From: Mycobacterium sp. ST-F2
GTDB taxonomy: Bacteria > Actinomycetota > Actinomycetes > Mycobacteriales > Mycobacteriaceae
Direction: 5' to 3'
Assembly: GCF_001905655.1 (NCBI RefSeq)
Contig: NZ_JMHT01000029.1
Location: forward strand, 32,054-96,053
Length of the DNA stretch: 64,000 bases
The notes beneath the pieces are model-generated. The model did not search any database. It saw nothing but the letters and a program-made list of their open reading frames with translations, and was not told the DNA's origin. The translations under genes and the position numbers were made by a program. Positions 1 to 10,687 of the stretch are shown one piece after another (within the stretch, counting starts at the first letter, position 1; every line of letters begins with the position of its first letter).

Positions 1-225
1 CACTGCGACCACGGCCGTCACCGCGATGACGGCGATCAACGCGATCGCACCGAGGATCCACTTCACCGGACCCTTCTTCTGCGGCGCGGGCGTCGGACTC
101 GGCCACTGCTGTTGCGGGTTCCACTGACCCTGCGGACCCGGCTGTCCACCGGGGTAGCCCTGCCAGTTCCCGGGCTGCTGCGGGGGCTGGCCGCCCCACG
201 GGCCGGACGGCGGTGGCTGGGTCAC
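1..225 (-). CDS. Pro/Gly/Gln-rich single-pass membrane protein (partial, C-terminus off the window)
   Basis: Only the first 75 codons are present; the gene runs off the left edge. It starts with GTG, overlapping the TGA of the upstream gene by 2 bases (GTGA), so it is probably translationally coupled to it. The N-terminus is a low-complexity Pro/Gly/Gln/Trp-rich cytosolic tail of about 50 residues, then a Lys-Lys-Gly-Pro-Val-Lys stretch and one hydrophobic segment rich in Ile/Ala/Val at about residues 55-75. Such proline-rich-tail plus one-helix proteins are common in mycobacterial type VII secretion and cell-envelope loci. The extracellular part, which would decide the family, is missing, so no function is assigned. 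Confidence 0.75.
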   Translation of the reverse strand, partial: MTQPPPSGPWGGQPPQQPGNWQGYPGGQPGPQGQWNPQQQWPSPTPAPQKKGPVKWILGAIALIAVIAVTAVVAV

Positions 226-1058
226 AGTTGTTCCTCCACATTGGGTCGGGTCGGTGCGGCATGCCGTGGTCCGGACGACGGCGGCACGGGGGCGGTGCCG
301 GAACCATGGACCGGCGCGGCAGCATGCTTGGGCTCGACAGGAGCCTTGGGATGCTCTTTCTCCGGTTGTGCCTGCGGTTTTTGCTCTGCTGCCGACTTCT
401 TCTCGTCGTCGGCTTTCTTTTCTTCAGCAGCCTTCTTCTCGGCATCCTCAGGCTTGTCCTTGTCGGACTCGCCCTTCTTGCCGGCCATCTGGCCGATCTG
501 CTGACCCACTTGCTGAGCAATCTGCATAGCGGCTTGTGGAACGGCGCCGGCCGCTTGGGCCATCTGCATCGGCATCTGCAGCATCTGGCCGCCCATTTGG
601 CCGAGTTGGCTCAGCTGGCTCATCGGATCCCCGCCGGCGCCGGGCGCACCGCCTGCACCTGCAGGGGTCGCGCCAGCTTTGGCTGAATTGGCAGCACCGG
701 CGGCCGAACCGCCTCCGCCGCCCGGTACACCACCGCCACCGCCAGAGCCTTGACCAGCCGGATCGTCGAGCTTTGCCTTCAGCACAGCTGCCGCCGCGTT
801 CTGATCCGTTGTGGCATACGTGGACGCAGCTTCGCTGATGTTCGCCGCGTAGCCGGCAGTCTCTGTTTTCAGTTTCGGCAGGCCAGTCCTGATGGGCTCG
901 GCGAATTTGGGAGCGTTCCTGGCCGCCGCTGAACTCAGCTGGTCTGTAGCGGGCGGAAAGTAGAAATCCGGCGGCGGCGGCACGGCATCGGACGCCGCCT
1001 GAAAAACCTGACCTGCCGCGGCAATCTGAGCCGTATCAACCTTCAACGTGGGCGTCAT
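222..1058 (-). CDS. EspC-like (DUF2580-type) type VII secretion substrate with Pro/Gly and Lys/Glu-rich tail
   Basis: A 278-residue protein. Residues 1-92 form a helical domain of the EspC/DUF2580 type, small and Ala-rich, ending in Y81-x-x-x-D85, the general YxxxD/E secretion signal of ESX substrates. Residues 100-190 are Gly/Ala/Met/Gln-rich and low complexity, and residues 190-278 are charged (Lys/Glu runs) and then Pro/Ala-rich. It lies between two WXG100-size genes and a membrane protein, all leftward, which supports a role as an exported partner of an ESX system. No signal peptide is seen, as expected for this route. The ESX apparatus itself is not in the window, so the cognate system is unknown. 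Confidence 0.8.
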   Translation of the reverse strand: MTPTLKVDTAQIAAAGQVFQAASDAVPPPPDFYFPPATDQLSSAAARNAPKFAEPIRTGLPKLKTETAGYAANISEAASTYATTDQNAAAAVLKAKLDDPAGQGSGGGGGVPGGGGGSAAGAANSAKAGATPAGAGGAPGAGGDPMSQLSQLGQMGGQMLQMPMQMAQAAGAVPQAAMQIAQQVGQQIGQMAGKKGESDKDKPEDAEKKAAEEKKADDEKKSAAEQKPQAQPEKEHPKAPVEPKHAAAPVHGSGTAPVPPSSGPRHAAPTRPNVEEQL

Positions 1059-1133
1059 CGGATGCCCGCCTGACGGTGCGCCGCCCCTTGCGACCGGTGA
1101 CTACTCGACACCGAATTCCCCTCCCTGCGTCGA

Positions 1134-1424
1134 TCAGCCGAACTTGCCCTTGAGCTTCCCCTCGGCAGATTCCATCGAATCATGGCCGTCCTGGATGGCA
1201 TCGATCAGCTTGTTCAGTGCTTCAAGCGCATCGTCGGCCTTCTCGCCCCATGACTGCTCGGCAGCTTGCCAGCCCTCACGCGCGGTGCCGTGCCAGGCGT
1301 CGTTGGTGACCATCTGGATCCGGGCACGCTCCTCGACGAGGACGTCGTTCAACCGCTTGTGCTCATCCTTGAGCGCACCGATCGTGTGCTCGATCTCGGC
1401 GAAGTTCCATTCCTGCTCTGTCAT
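1134..1424 (-). CDS. WXG100 family (ESAT-6-like) protein
   Basis: A 96-residue all-helical protein with W44-H45-G46 in the turn between two predicted helices, the hallmark of WXG100 proteins that are exported as dimers by type VII secretion. The length fits the family (about 100). It lacks a clear C-terminal YxxxD/E, so it may ride with a partner that carries the signal. The next gene upstream (1434-1736) ends 9 bases before this start and has the signal, so the two are the likely heterodimer. Confidence 0.88.
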   Translation of the reverse strand: MTEQEWNFAEIEHTIGALKDEHKRLNDVLVEERARIQMVTNDAWHGTAREGWQAAEQSWGEKADDALEALNKLIDAIQDGHDSMESAEGKLKGKFG

Positions 1425-1433
1425 CGCTGCCCC

Positions 1434-1736
1434 CTACAGATGCATCGCTTGGGTCAGGCCCGCGGCCGCATTGGCGTCGGTCGAGTCGTACGCGGCCACC
1501 GCGGACTGCAGCTTCTCGGTGATCGACTGCTGCTCGTTGCGCAACGCGGCCATGGCGTTCTTATAGCTCGTCAAGGCAGCCTTGACGGCCTTGCCGGTCT
1601 CGCCCTTCAGAGCCCCGTCGAATGACTGAGTTGCATTTTCGACCTTCGTTTGGTGCTCCTGGAGGTGACGTATCGTCTCCTCGAGCTTTGCGACCTGATG
1701 CCGCAACATCTGTGTATCGACCTTGACTACGTCCAT
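1434..1736 (-). CDS. WXG100-like protein with F-x-G in place of W-x-G and a YxxxD signal
   Basis: A 100-residue helical hairpin protein, the first gene of the leftward cassette. The turn has F39-D40-G41 where WXG100 proteins have W-x-G, and the C-terminal part carries Y83-x-x-x-D87, the ESX secretion signal. A purine-rich ribosome-binding site (AAGGGGGGC) precedes the ATG. Together with the W-x-G protein just downstream this looks like a CFP-10/ESAT-6-type pair in which one subunit has the W-x-G turn and the other the export signal. Confidence 0.82.
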   Translation of the reverse strand: MDVVKVDTQMLRHQVAKLEETIRHLQEHQTKVENATQSFDGALKGETGKAVKAALTSYKNAMAALRNEQQSITEKLQSAVAAYDSTDANAAAGLTQAMHL

Positions 1737-1852
1737 GCCGCCCCCCTTCGCGCAACAACCCCCGGCCGATTTTACGCCCGGGGAGTTATCAGTCGTCCCA
1801 GCAAGGATACTGGGCCTAGAGCGGGGGTACCTGCACCAAAAAGTCGGAGGGC

Positions 1853-2620
1853 TTACTGTGGCGCAGCTCCGTTGACAGTGGCGTTGACCGGGGCAGATTC
1901 GCTGACTTTGGCGCGCAACAGCTCCCGCAACTCGGCGATCTCACTCCGCAGTTCGACGATGTGTGCCGTGGTCACGGCATCGTGCTTTTCGTCTTCGACC
2001 GACACACTCTGCACGATCCAGGACGCGATGGTTGCTGTGATCGAACCGACCAGGCTGATCCCGCCGATCATCAAGAGCGCGGCGAAGACTCGACCGGTCG
2101 TGGTGACGGGGTACATGTCGCCGTAGCCGACCGTGGTGATCGTCGTCATCGCCCACCACAGCGCCTGCCCGAAAGTGGTGATGTGGGCGTCCGGCGCGCC
2201 GCGCTCGGCTTCCAGTACCGCGAGCGCCCCGACGTACACCAGCAGCACAGCGCCGGAAATGGTGTAGACGATCACCTTGCCACGGATGGCGTTGCCGATG
2301 GCCTTCTGCAGGGCGCCGACCAGCACGACCAGGCGAAGCAGACGCAGCGGCCGCAACAATGGCAGCAGCACGATCGCCAGGTCGACCAAGTGGCGGAAGA
2401 ACCACTGCTTGCGGTCGGGGGCCAGGTAGAGCCGGGCCAAGTAGTCGGCGGTGAACACCGCCCACGCCAGCCAGGTCACCAGGGTCAGCAGCCGCGCGAC
2501 GAGGCCGTGCGGCTGGACGAGAACCTCGATGCTGTACGCAGCCAGGAACAGGGCAGCCACGGCCGCCAACGGCCACTCCGCACGGTGTTCCCACCTGTCG
2601 AGGCGGTCTTGCGTATCCAC
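1853..2620 (-). CDS. Voltage-gated-type potassium channel (6TM, TVGYGD filter)
   Basis: A 255-residue membrane protein. The helices read in order: S1 near residues 13-32, S2 about 45-65, an S3/S4 region ending in an arginine-spaced segment (LRPLRLLRL), S5, a pore loop with the selectivity filter TTVGYGD, and S6. A C-terminal heptad-like segment (VELRSEIAELRELL) probably tetramerises. The GTG start at 2620 is chosen because the frame upstream runs into the next gene; it gives a normal-length channel. Role: K+ conductance across the cytoplasmic membrane. There are 37 bases between it and the epimerase gene, so shared transcription is possible. The 116 bases before the 1736 start are the only promoter space for the secretion cassette. 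Confidence 0.88.
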   Translation of the reverse strand: MDTQDRLDRWEHRAEWPLAAVAALFLAAYSIEVLVQPHGLVARLLTLVTWLAWAVFTADYLARLYLAPDRKQWFFRHLVDLAIVLLPLLRPLRLLRLVVLVGALQKAIGNAIRGKVIVYTISGAVLLVYVGALAVLEAERGAPDAHITTFGQALWWAMTTITTVGYGDMYPVTTTGRVFAALLMIGGISLVGSITATIASWIVQSVSVEDEKHDAVTTAHIVELRSEIAELRELLRAKVSESAPVNATVNGAAPQ

Positions 2621-2657
2621 GTCAGAAAGTGTGCGGCACCAGTGGCGATTTCGGAAC

Positions 2658-3557
2658 TCAGTTGACGGCGATCGAGAACCGCGCTGTCGCTGGTCGGCCC
2701 GGGAAAGCGAGGTGGTAGCCGCCGCGGCGCAGCGCGTCGGTGGGCGCGGCCATGGGCTCGATGGCCACCAGTGCGTCGCCGGGTGGCGCGAACAGTTGCG
2801 CGGCGGGGTAACCGGTCTCGAAGGTGACGGTGATCCGGTGGTCGCCGCCGCGGAGGATGAACTGCGCGCCGTCTGGTACCTGGTCGAAACCGTCGTCGTA
2901 GGCGGTGTCGCCGAGCGGCGCGGACTGCGCCGGCCAAGCCTCAACCGCACCCGAAGGCAACCCATGTTCGTCAGTCGGCAGATGCCGTAGCGCCGGCGTC
3001 TCCAGCACCCAATCCTGCCGCGGCACACCGGGAATGGTGAAGTACGGGTGATAGCCAGAGCACAGCGGCACCGAGGCGGACCCAGAAGGCCGAACAACAG
3101 TCTCGACCGTGAGAACACGGCCCACCAAACTGACCCGCTGCGTCAGCACATGTGGGAACGGGAACGACGCCAACAACCCGGGCCTGCTGAAATCGACTGC
3201 GGCGGCAAGGGAATTCGAGGTCTGCTCAGTGACAAGCCAACCCGGATAAGCCGCGAGAACGCCGTGCATCGGCGAGCCGTGAGCATCGACGCGCACGCCA
3301 CCGGACCCTGGCGACAACGTGACCAGACCACCGTCGACGTCATAGGTGTTGCCGCCCAACCGGTTCGCCCACGGGTACAACAGCGGGATGCCCATGGTTT
3401 TGGCGTTCGTCAGGTAGGCATCGAGGCCGCGGCGCTGGCCGAGGAACTCAAGGTCGCCATCGGCAAAGGACGTCCCGATCATGCCGGCCGCGGGGACGAA
3501 AGTCGCCGTCATCGTGGACTCGGGGTCGCGCAAGACGACGGTGTCGAGTTCGGCCAT
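2658..3557 (-). CDS. Aldose 1-epimerase family protein
   Basis: A 299-residue protein of the galactose mutarotase / YeaD-like fold. Family traits visible are the N-terminal ANRLGG (sugar-binding Asn/Arg) near residue 67, the HGVLA histidine near residue 99, GYHPYF around residue 170 (the catalytic-type His), and a late acidic IEPMA. The reaction is presumably anomer interconversion of an aldose or hexose phosphate. The start at 3557 has an excellent GGAGGAAC ribosome site. It is followed immediately upstream by the flavohaemoglobin gene, all leftward. Confidence 0.88.
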   Translation of the reverse strand: MAELDTVVLRDPESTMTATFVPAAGMIGTSFADGDLEFLGQRRGLDAYLTNAKTMGIPLLYPWANRLGGNTYDVDGGLVTLSPGSGGVRVDAHGSPMHGVLAAYPGWLVTEQTSNSLAAAVDFSRPGLLASFPFPHVLTQRVSLVGRVLTVETVVRPSGSASVPLCSGYHPYFTIPGVPRQDWVLETPALRHLPTDEHGLPSGAVEAWPAQSAPLGDTAYDDGFDQVPDGAQFILRGGDHRITVTFETGYPAAQLFAPPGDALVAIEPMAAPTDALRRGGYHLAFPGRPATARFSIAVN

Positions 3558-3571
3558 CGGTTCCTCCAGTG

Positions 3572-4738
3572 TCAGTGGGCCAACGGATCGTGCTGAATGC
3601 GTTCTGGCGGGGCGCCTTTGGCAATCAGGGCGGCTTTGGTCGCGGCGACCATCTTGGGCCCGCCGCACACCAGGATCTGCCGGTCGCCCCAGCTGCCGTA
3701 GCTGGTGACGACATCGGGGAGCAGTCCGGTCTGCCGGACGTGCAGCCCGCGAGGTGGCTGGACGTCCGGATAGTCGACGGCCCACGGTGGGTCGGTGGAG
3801 TACTCGGACACCGGCGTGACCGACAGCCACGGATTGGTGGCGGCGATCTCCCAGAGGACACGCAGATCGTAGAGGTCGCAGGGGTAGCGCCCGCCGAAGA
3901 ACAGGTGCACGCGGGGATTTTCGGCCTCGCGGCACAGGTTCATCAGCAGCGCGCGCAACGGAGCGAGGCCGGTGCTGCCGGCCACCATGAGCACATCGCC
4001 GTCAGAGCGTGAAACATGCATCCCGCCATGGGGATTCGAGAGGCGCCAGCGGTCCCCGGGAGTGGTCTGGTGGACGATCGCGGTGCTCACCATGCCGCCG
4101 CTGACCGATCGGATGTGGAACTCGATGGCGCCACTGGCGTCGGAGGGCATCGACGGACTCAGATGCCGCCACCGTCGCGGCCACTGCGGCACCTGCACCG
4201 CGACGTACTGACCGGCGTGATACGCCAGCGCCTGGTCCAGTTGCAGCCGCACCACCGACACGTCCCGGGTGACACGTAGATGCTCGACGACGGTGCCGTC
4301 GACGTACGGCGGGGTCTGTTCGGCATCGGCGGCACCGCGCATGACACCGACGATCAGGTCGACGGCGTGGGTCGTCGCCTCGGCGACGCGCGCGTCCCAG
4401 TGGTCACCGAGCTCGTCACGCAGAGTGGCCAGTAGCGCATCGTGCACCGCCGCGTAATGCTGTTGCCCCACACCGTATTTGCGGTGGTCCCGGCCGAGCT
4501 GTGCGAGGAAGGCCACGGGCTCCTCGGCCCGCTGATCGATGAACTCGCCGAGCACCCAGAACAGTGCCTGGCCGAACGCGGTCCGCTGCGCCGCCAGATC
4601 GGGCGGGAACAGGTCGCGCGCTGACGGATCGGTGGCGAACCAGCGGGCGTAGAAGCGGCCGACCACGTCGTCCCCGCCGCGCGCAGGGTCCATCGCGGCG
4701 CGCACCGTCGTCAGTGCTTCGCGGTCGTCAAGCCCCAT
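3572..4738 (-). CDS. Flavohaemoglobin, type II-like (globin-FAD-NAD reductase)
   Basis: A 388-residue fusion. Residues 1-140 are a globin; the proximal haem histidine is expected in the HRKYGVGQQHY stretch around residue 85. Residues 150-250 form an FAD-binding ferredoxin-reductase domain in which the usual RxYS is replaced by RHLS. Residues 255-388 are the NAD-binding domain, with GSTGLAPLRALL and a late CGGPKMV. The gene resembles M. tuberculosis Rv0385, which likewise lies beside clpB. Members of this divergent group are reported to act as D-lactate-linked electron-transfer enzymes rather than classic NO dioxygenases. The ATG lies 11 bases inside the end of the upstream CYTH gene, so the two are co-translated. 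Confidence 0.87.
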   Translation of the reverse strand: MGLDDREALTTVRAAMDPARGGDDVVGRFYARWFATDPSARDLFPPDLAAQRTAFGQALFWVLGEFIDQRAEEPVAFLAQLGRDHRKYGVGQQHYAAVHDALLATLRDELGDHWDARVAEATTHAVDLIVGVMRGAADAEQTPPYVDGTVVEHLRVTRDVSVVRLQLDQALAYHAGQYVAVQVPQWPRRWRHLSPSMPSDASGAIEFHIRSVSGGMVSTAIVHQTTPGDRWRLSNPHGGMHVSRSDGDVLMVAGSTGLAPLRALLMNLCREAENPRVHLFFGGRYPCDLYDLRVLWEIAATNPWLSVTPVSEYSTDPPWAVDYPDVQPPRGLHVRQTGLLPDVVTSYGSWGDRQILVCGGPKMVAATKAALIAKGAPPERIQHDPLAH

Positions 4739-5372
4739 CAGACATCGGCGACGTGGTGTCGAAGCGGTTTTCTCCCAGGGAGTTGACGAACGTGGGGCCC
4801 AGCAGCTCGAGTTCGCGTCGATGCGAGTCGGCCCATGCGCCGTACGGCAGGTGTGCCAGGTATTCGTTGCGGAAGCGGTCGTCCTCGGACACCTCGGTGA
4901 CGCAGAACGTCGGGATGGCGAGGTCGACCACCGGTCCGCCGCGTTCGACCTCGGCCAGCAGAAGCGGGGCATTGCTGCCCGTGAACCGGTCGATGATCCA
5001 GCCGTCCTCACCTAGCCACACCGAGTACCGCACCTTGGTGATCACATGTTCTGCGCGCCGGACGATCTCACCGGCGACGAGTGGATCGAGTTCGCGCTCG
5101 GCCTCGTAGCGGGTGCCGCCGGCGGCCGGGCCCTTGGCGGTCATGGTGCCGATCGAGTCGGCGCCGATGGCGTCGATGAGATCGATCGCCGGATCGCTCA
5201 GATCGGTGGGAGCCGGGCCCTGCACGCGCACGCGGACGGCATAGCCGTCGGCCGCGAACAGGTAGGCCTGCACGATCAGGGCAGGACTCGGGTCAGACGC
5301 TGTGACAGCGGGCAGGTCGCGGACGAGGAACTTTCGTTCGAACTCGAAATCGCCGAAGCCGGATTCGGACAT
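4728..5372 (-). CDS. CYTH domain (triphosphate tunnel metalloenzyme) protein
   Basis: A 214-residue protein. The start carries E-F-E-R-K (residues 9-13), the ExExK signature of CYTH/adenylate cyclase-thiamine triphosphatase folds. Alternating charged strands follow (VRVRVQG, TRYEAERELD, KVRYSVW, LLLAEVERGG, RFRNEYLA), matching the eight-strand tunnel with Arg/Lys and Glu lining. Activity is probably hydrolysis of inorganic or organic triphosphate; substrate cannot be read from sequence. Its 3' end overlaps the flavohaemoglobin start. Confidence 0.85.
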   Translation of the reverse strand: MSESGFGDFEFERKFLVRDLPAVTASDPSPALIVQAYLFAADGYAVRVRVQGPAPTDLSDPAIDLIDAIGADSIGTMTAKGPAAGGTRYEAERELDPLVAGEIVRRAEHVITKVRYSVWLGEDGWIIDRFTGSNAPLLLAEVERGGPVVDLAIPTFCVTEVSEDDRFRNEYLAHLPYGAWADSHRRELELLGPTFVNSLGENRFDTTSPMSDGA

Positions 5373-5387
5373 GGTTGAACGGTAGTC

Positions 5388-6053
5388 CTAGAGGTGGCTC
5401 AGACCCTTGTATGCCACGAGAAGTCCGATGATGATCAGGATCCCGGCCACCAGCACCGCGTGCTGACGGTGTAGCCAGGCGCCCAGGCGCGCCATGGCCG
5501 GGTCCAGCCGCTCGCCGGCGGCGACGTACGTCAGGACCGGAATGGCGACGGAGCTGCCGGCCACCAGGGCGAAATAGACGACGGACGCCAGGTTCGCGGC
5601 GCCGGGGAGCTCGTCGGTGCTGATGGCCAGGCCGGCGGCGATGCACATGAACAGCACCTTGGGGTTCACCACTGCCAACACTGCCGCGGTCACGAAGCCC
5701 CGGGCCGGGGTGACCGTGGTCAGCTTCCGCATCCAGGCGGGCTCGTGGGCGTCGTGCGTGCGAGTGGCGAAGCGGTAGATGCCGAAGACGACGAGCAGGG
5801 CGCCGATCACGATGCGTATCCACGACGCCGTGGTCGACGGGTGACCGCCCGTGGGCATCAGGGCGGACAGCTTGACGAACGCCCCGGTCAGGACTGCGAG
5901 GGCCAGCAGCCAGCCGGCGAGGTAGGTCAGTCCCGTGGTGCGCGCGTGGGGTGATTGGAGCACCAGCACAGCGGGAATGATCGACAGCGGCGACAAGGCG
6001 ACCACCAGGGCGAGGGGAATCAGTTCGGTCAGGACCGAAACCCAATCCGTCAT
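5388..6053 (-). CDS. GAP-family (sulfolipid-1-addressing-type) integral membrane protein
   Basis: A 221-residue six-helix protein of the GAP/Sap family, built like LysE-type exporters. The N-terminal LIPLALVVALSPLSIIPAVLVL helix and the central ARGFVTAAVLAVVNPKVLF (internal-duplication Asn-Pro) are typical. Mycobacterial relatives are implicated in glycolipid addressing to the cell surface, and none has a defined transport mechanism. The start at 6053 is preferred over an upstream in-frame ATG at 6128, which would put an unusual hydrophilic tail in front of helix 1. It is divergent from clpB, with the HAIR operator in between. Confidence 0.8.
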   Translation of the reverse strand: MTDWVSVLTELIPLALVVALSPLSIIPAVLVLQSPHARTTGLTYLAGWLLALAVLTGAFVKLSALMPTGGHPSTTASWIRIVIGALLVVFGIYRFATRTHDAHEPAWMRKLTTVTPARGFVTAAVLAVVNPKVLFMCIAAGLAISTDELPGAANLASVVYFALVAGSSVAIPVLTYVAAGERLDPAMARLGAWLHRQHAVLVAGILIIIGLLVAYKGLSHL

Positions 6054-6151
6054 GCCGACATTGTTGCTTACGGATCCGTCGATCTTGGCGGTTGGGCGCG
6101 GCAGAATTCCTGTAGTGACCCAGATCATGCGCAGATCGGAAATTTCCCAGA

Positions 6152-6172
6152 CTTGAGCGGAATAGACTCAAC
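6152..6172. promoter_or_regulatory. HAIR operator (HspR-binding inverted repeat)
   Basis: The sequence is CTTGAGC, 7 bases, ACTCAAC. The known HAIR consensus is CTTGAGT-N7-ACTCAAG, so 12 of 14 arm positions match with exact spacing. It ends 56 bases before the clpB GTG. HspR repression of clpB through HAIR is established in mycobacteria and streptomycetes. A TTGACG at 6174-6179 immediately downstream may be the -35 element that the repressor would cover. Confidence 0.9.
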
Positions 6173-6228
6173 CTTGACGACGCTGAACAGAGCGACAAGC
6201 ATTTTTCTGTAGACGAAAGGGAGGTGTC

Positions 6229-8775
<2,547 letters not shown>

Positions 8776-8789
8776 GTCAGTTATCGGGG

Positions 8790-8819
8790 AGCCCCGTCAC
8801 ACTTCGGTGTGGCGGGGCT
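8790..8819 (+). terminator. Intrinsic-type terminator after clpB
   Basis: A 13-bp stem (AGCCCCGTCACAC against GTGTGGCGGGGCT, one G-T wobble) closed by a TTCG tetraloop, 14 bases after the clpB stop. There is only a short T run, as is usual for mycobacterial terminators. Confidence 0.85.
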
Positions 8820-8937
8820 TCCGGCACTTATGGCGTACCTTGAGGGGCCCGATCAGAGTGGTTCGGACCCCGCCGTAACGAGCTTGTGACCAATTCGAGT
8901 TCGGGCATTTCGGGTACCAGCCAGTAGGCTTGGGCGG

Positions 8938-9750
8938 ATGGTCCCGCTTTGGTTCACACTTTCCGCACTCTGCTTCGTGGGTGCGGCGGTGCTGCTGTAC
9001 GTCGACATTGACCGTCGACGTGGCCTTGGACGGCGCCGTAAGTCCTGGGCGAAGTCGCATGGCTTCGACTACGAACACGAGACTCCCGACCTGGTCAAGC
9101 GGTGGAGCCGCGGCATCATGTCGACCGTCGGTGAGAACGTGCACGCCCGCAACGTGGTGCTCGGCCAGATTCGTGGCGAGGCCGTGTTCATCTTCGATCT
9201 CGACGACGTGGCCACCGTCATCGCGCTGCACCGCAAGGTCGGCACCAACGTCGCCGTGGACGTGCGGCTCAAGGACATCCCGGAGCCGCGGGAGAACGAC
9301 ATCTGGCTGCTGGGCGCCATCGGCCCGCGCATGGTCTACTCCACCAACCTCGATGCCGCCCGTCGCGCCTGCGACCGCCGCATGGTGACCTTCTCGCACA
9401 CCGCCCCGGATTGCGCCGAGGTCATGTGGAACGAGCAGAACTGGACGCTCGTCTCCATGCCCATCACGAGTACCCGCGCTCAGTGGGATGAGGGTCTGCG
9501 CACCGTCCGCCAGTTCAACGACCTGCTGCGCGTGCTGCCGCCCGTGCCGTCGGGCCAGAACAGCGTCGCCGGCCAGGCCGTCGCCCGTCGCAGCGGCTCG
9601 CCGAGTCGTCCGCTCAGCGCCGGCCCGATGCGGCAGAACGAGCTGCCCGCCGGCCGCAGCAACCAGGCCCCCGGCCGCGCCGACATCGGCCGCTACACGC
9701 AGTTCGCACCGGCCCGTAACGGCCGCCCCGCGCCGAATTATCAGCGCTGA
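8938..9750 (+). CDS. ttfA: TtfA-like trehalose monomycolate transport factor
   Basis: A 270-residue protein with one N-terminal membrane helix (residues 3-22) followed by an Arg-rich stop and a cytosolic domain, ending in a disordered Pro/Arg/Asn tail. It matches, by size, architecture and position next to clpB, M. tuberculosis Rv0383c, the TtfA factor that works with MmpL3 in trehalose monomycolate export and is essential. The start lies 7 bases after a TAGGCT -10 hexamer (8925-8930), so the transcript is probably leaderless. The assignment is from remembered family context and would need an alignment to be certain. Confidence 0.78.
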   Translation: MVPLWFTLSALCFVGAAVLLYVDIDRRRGLGRRRKSWAKSHGFDYEHETPDLVKRWSRGIMSTVGENVHARNVVLGQIRGEAVFIFDLDDVATVIALHRKVGTNVAVDVRLKDIPEPRENDIWLLGAIGPRMVYSTNLDAARRACDRRMVTFSHTAPDCAEVMWNEQNWTLVSMPITSTRAQWDEGLRTVRQFNDLLRVLPPVPSGQNSVAGQAVARRSGSPSRPLSAGPMRQNELPAGRSNQAPGRADIGRYTQFAPARNGRPAPNYQR

Positions 9751-9775
9751 GCCGCCTGCGGCTAACCTGAGCCGC

Positions 9776-10687
9776 ATGTCTTTTCGCAGGTTGGCCTCGC
9801 GGCTGCTGGCAGTGCTGCTGGCCGGCGTGCTGGTCGCATGTTCGGGTGACGGTTCCGCCAGCACCAGCGTCTTCGGTGCCCCCAGTGCGAAAATCGGCGA
9901 GTCGCAGGCGCTGCTCGGCTGGAACGTGTCGGTGTCCAACCTGCGCTTCCAGGACGATCAGGTGATGATCGACGTGGACATGGCCGCCGCGAAAGCCGGT
10001 GGCGAACACGCCAAGCCCGAGGCGCTGCGCTTCGGCCTGTACGGCGCACTGGCGCACCCCATCGAAGCGAACGTGATCGGTGGCTGCGACGGCGTCCCCA
10101 ACCTGAAGATCAATCCGGCCGTCGTGCAGAACCCGGACAAGGTAACCGGCACAGTCTGTTTGGGACCCATGCGGGACCAGTCGCAGGTGCGCGGCGTCTA
10201 CCTGTATTCGCCTGCCGACCGGATCAAGGACACCACCGTGGCCTACGGTGCGGCGTACCCGGTGGGCCTGACGCCCACCAACGAGTCCGACACCGGACTG
10301 TCGCTGAAAGCCACCAGCGTGGACGGGTTCCGGGCCGACGGCAGCCAGTTGAACCCCGTGGCCCTGGGCGATCCGGCGGCGTTCACCGGCAACGGCTACA
10401 TGCTGCTGGGTCTCGAAATCCTCGGCGCGGCAAGCAGATACAAGGATGACTCGGCCAAGCGGGGCGGCCCGTTGATGATCGCGGTCGCGCCGACACTGCC
10501 GCCGCCCGGACTGTCGCACGCATGTGATGTCTACGGCTCCACGCTGCTGGTGCTGCCGGACTCGTCGCAGGGCGCGATCTCGACGCGCGCCTCGCTCTGC
10601 ACCCAGGGTGAGATCAACCAGGCCCTGCTGTACGCCACCGTCACCGTGGTGGGAACCCATGCGGCGGTGTGGATTTCGCGTGCCTGA
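9776..10687 (+). CDS. Conserved mycobacterial lipoprotein
   Basis: A 303-residue exported protein with a lipoprotein signal: basic n-region, hydrophobic core, and lipobox L-V-A-C with Cys22. The mature part has Cys pairs (GGCDG, TVCLG, HACDV, SLCTQ) that could form disulfides. No known enzymatic motif is seen. It follows ttfA by 25 bases and overlaps the SpoU methylase start by 8 bases, so it belongs to the same transcription unit; a cell-envelope role beside TtfA is a reasonable guess only. Confidence 0.8.
   Translation: MSFRRLASRLLAVLLAGVLVACSGDGSASTSVFGAPSAKIGESQALLGWNVSVSNLRFQDDQVMIDVDMAAAKAGGEHAKPEALRFGLYGALAHPIEANVIGGCDGVPNLKINPAVVQNPDKVTGTVCLGPMRDQSQVRGVYLYSPADRIKDTTVAYGAAYPVGLTPTNESDTGLSLKATSVDGFRADGSQLNPVALGDPAAFTGNGYMLLGLEILGAASRYKDDSAKRGGPLMIAVAPTLPPPGLSHACDVYGSTLLVLPDSSQGAISTRASLCTQGEINQALLYATVTVVGTHAAVWISRA

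Noticed and set aside
2621..3118. N-terminal extension of the potassium channel to 3118
   Set aside because: It lies antiparallel in frame within the epimerase gene on the same strand, is Arg/Thr-rich without helices, and the GTG at 2620 gives a normal channel.
4739..5011. N-terminal extension of the flavohaemoglobin
   Set aside because: It overlaps the CYTH coding region out of frame and would add a non-globin Arg/Ser-rich stretch.
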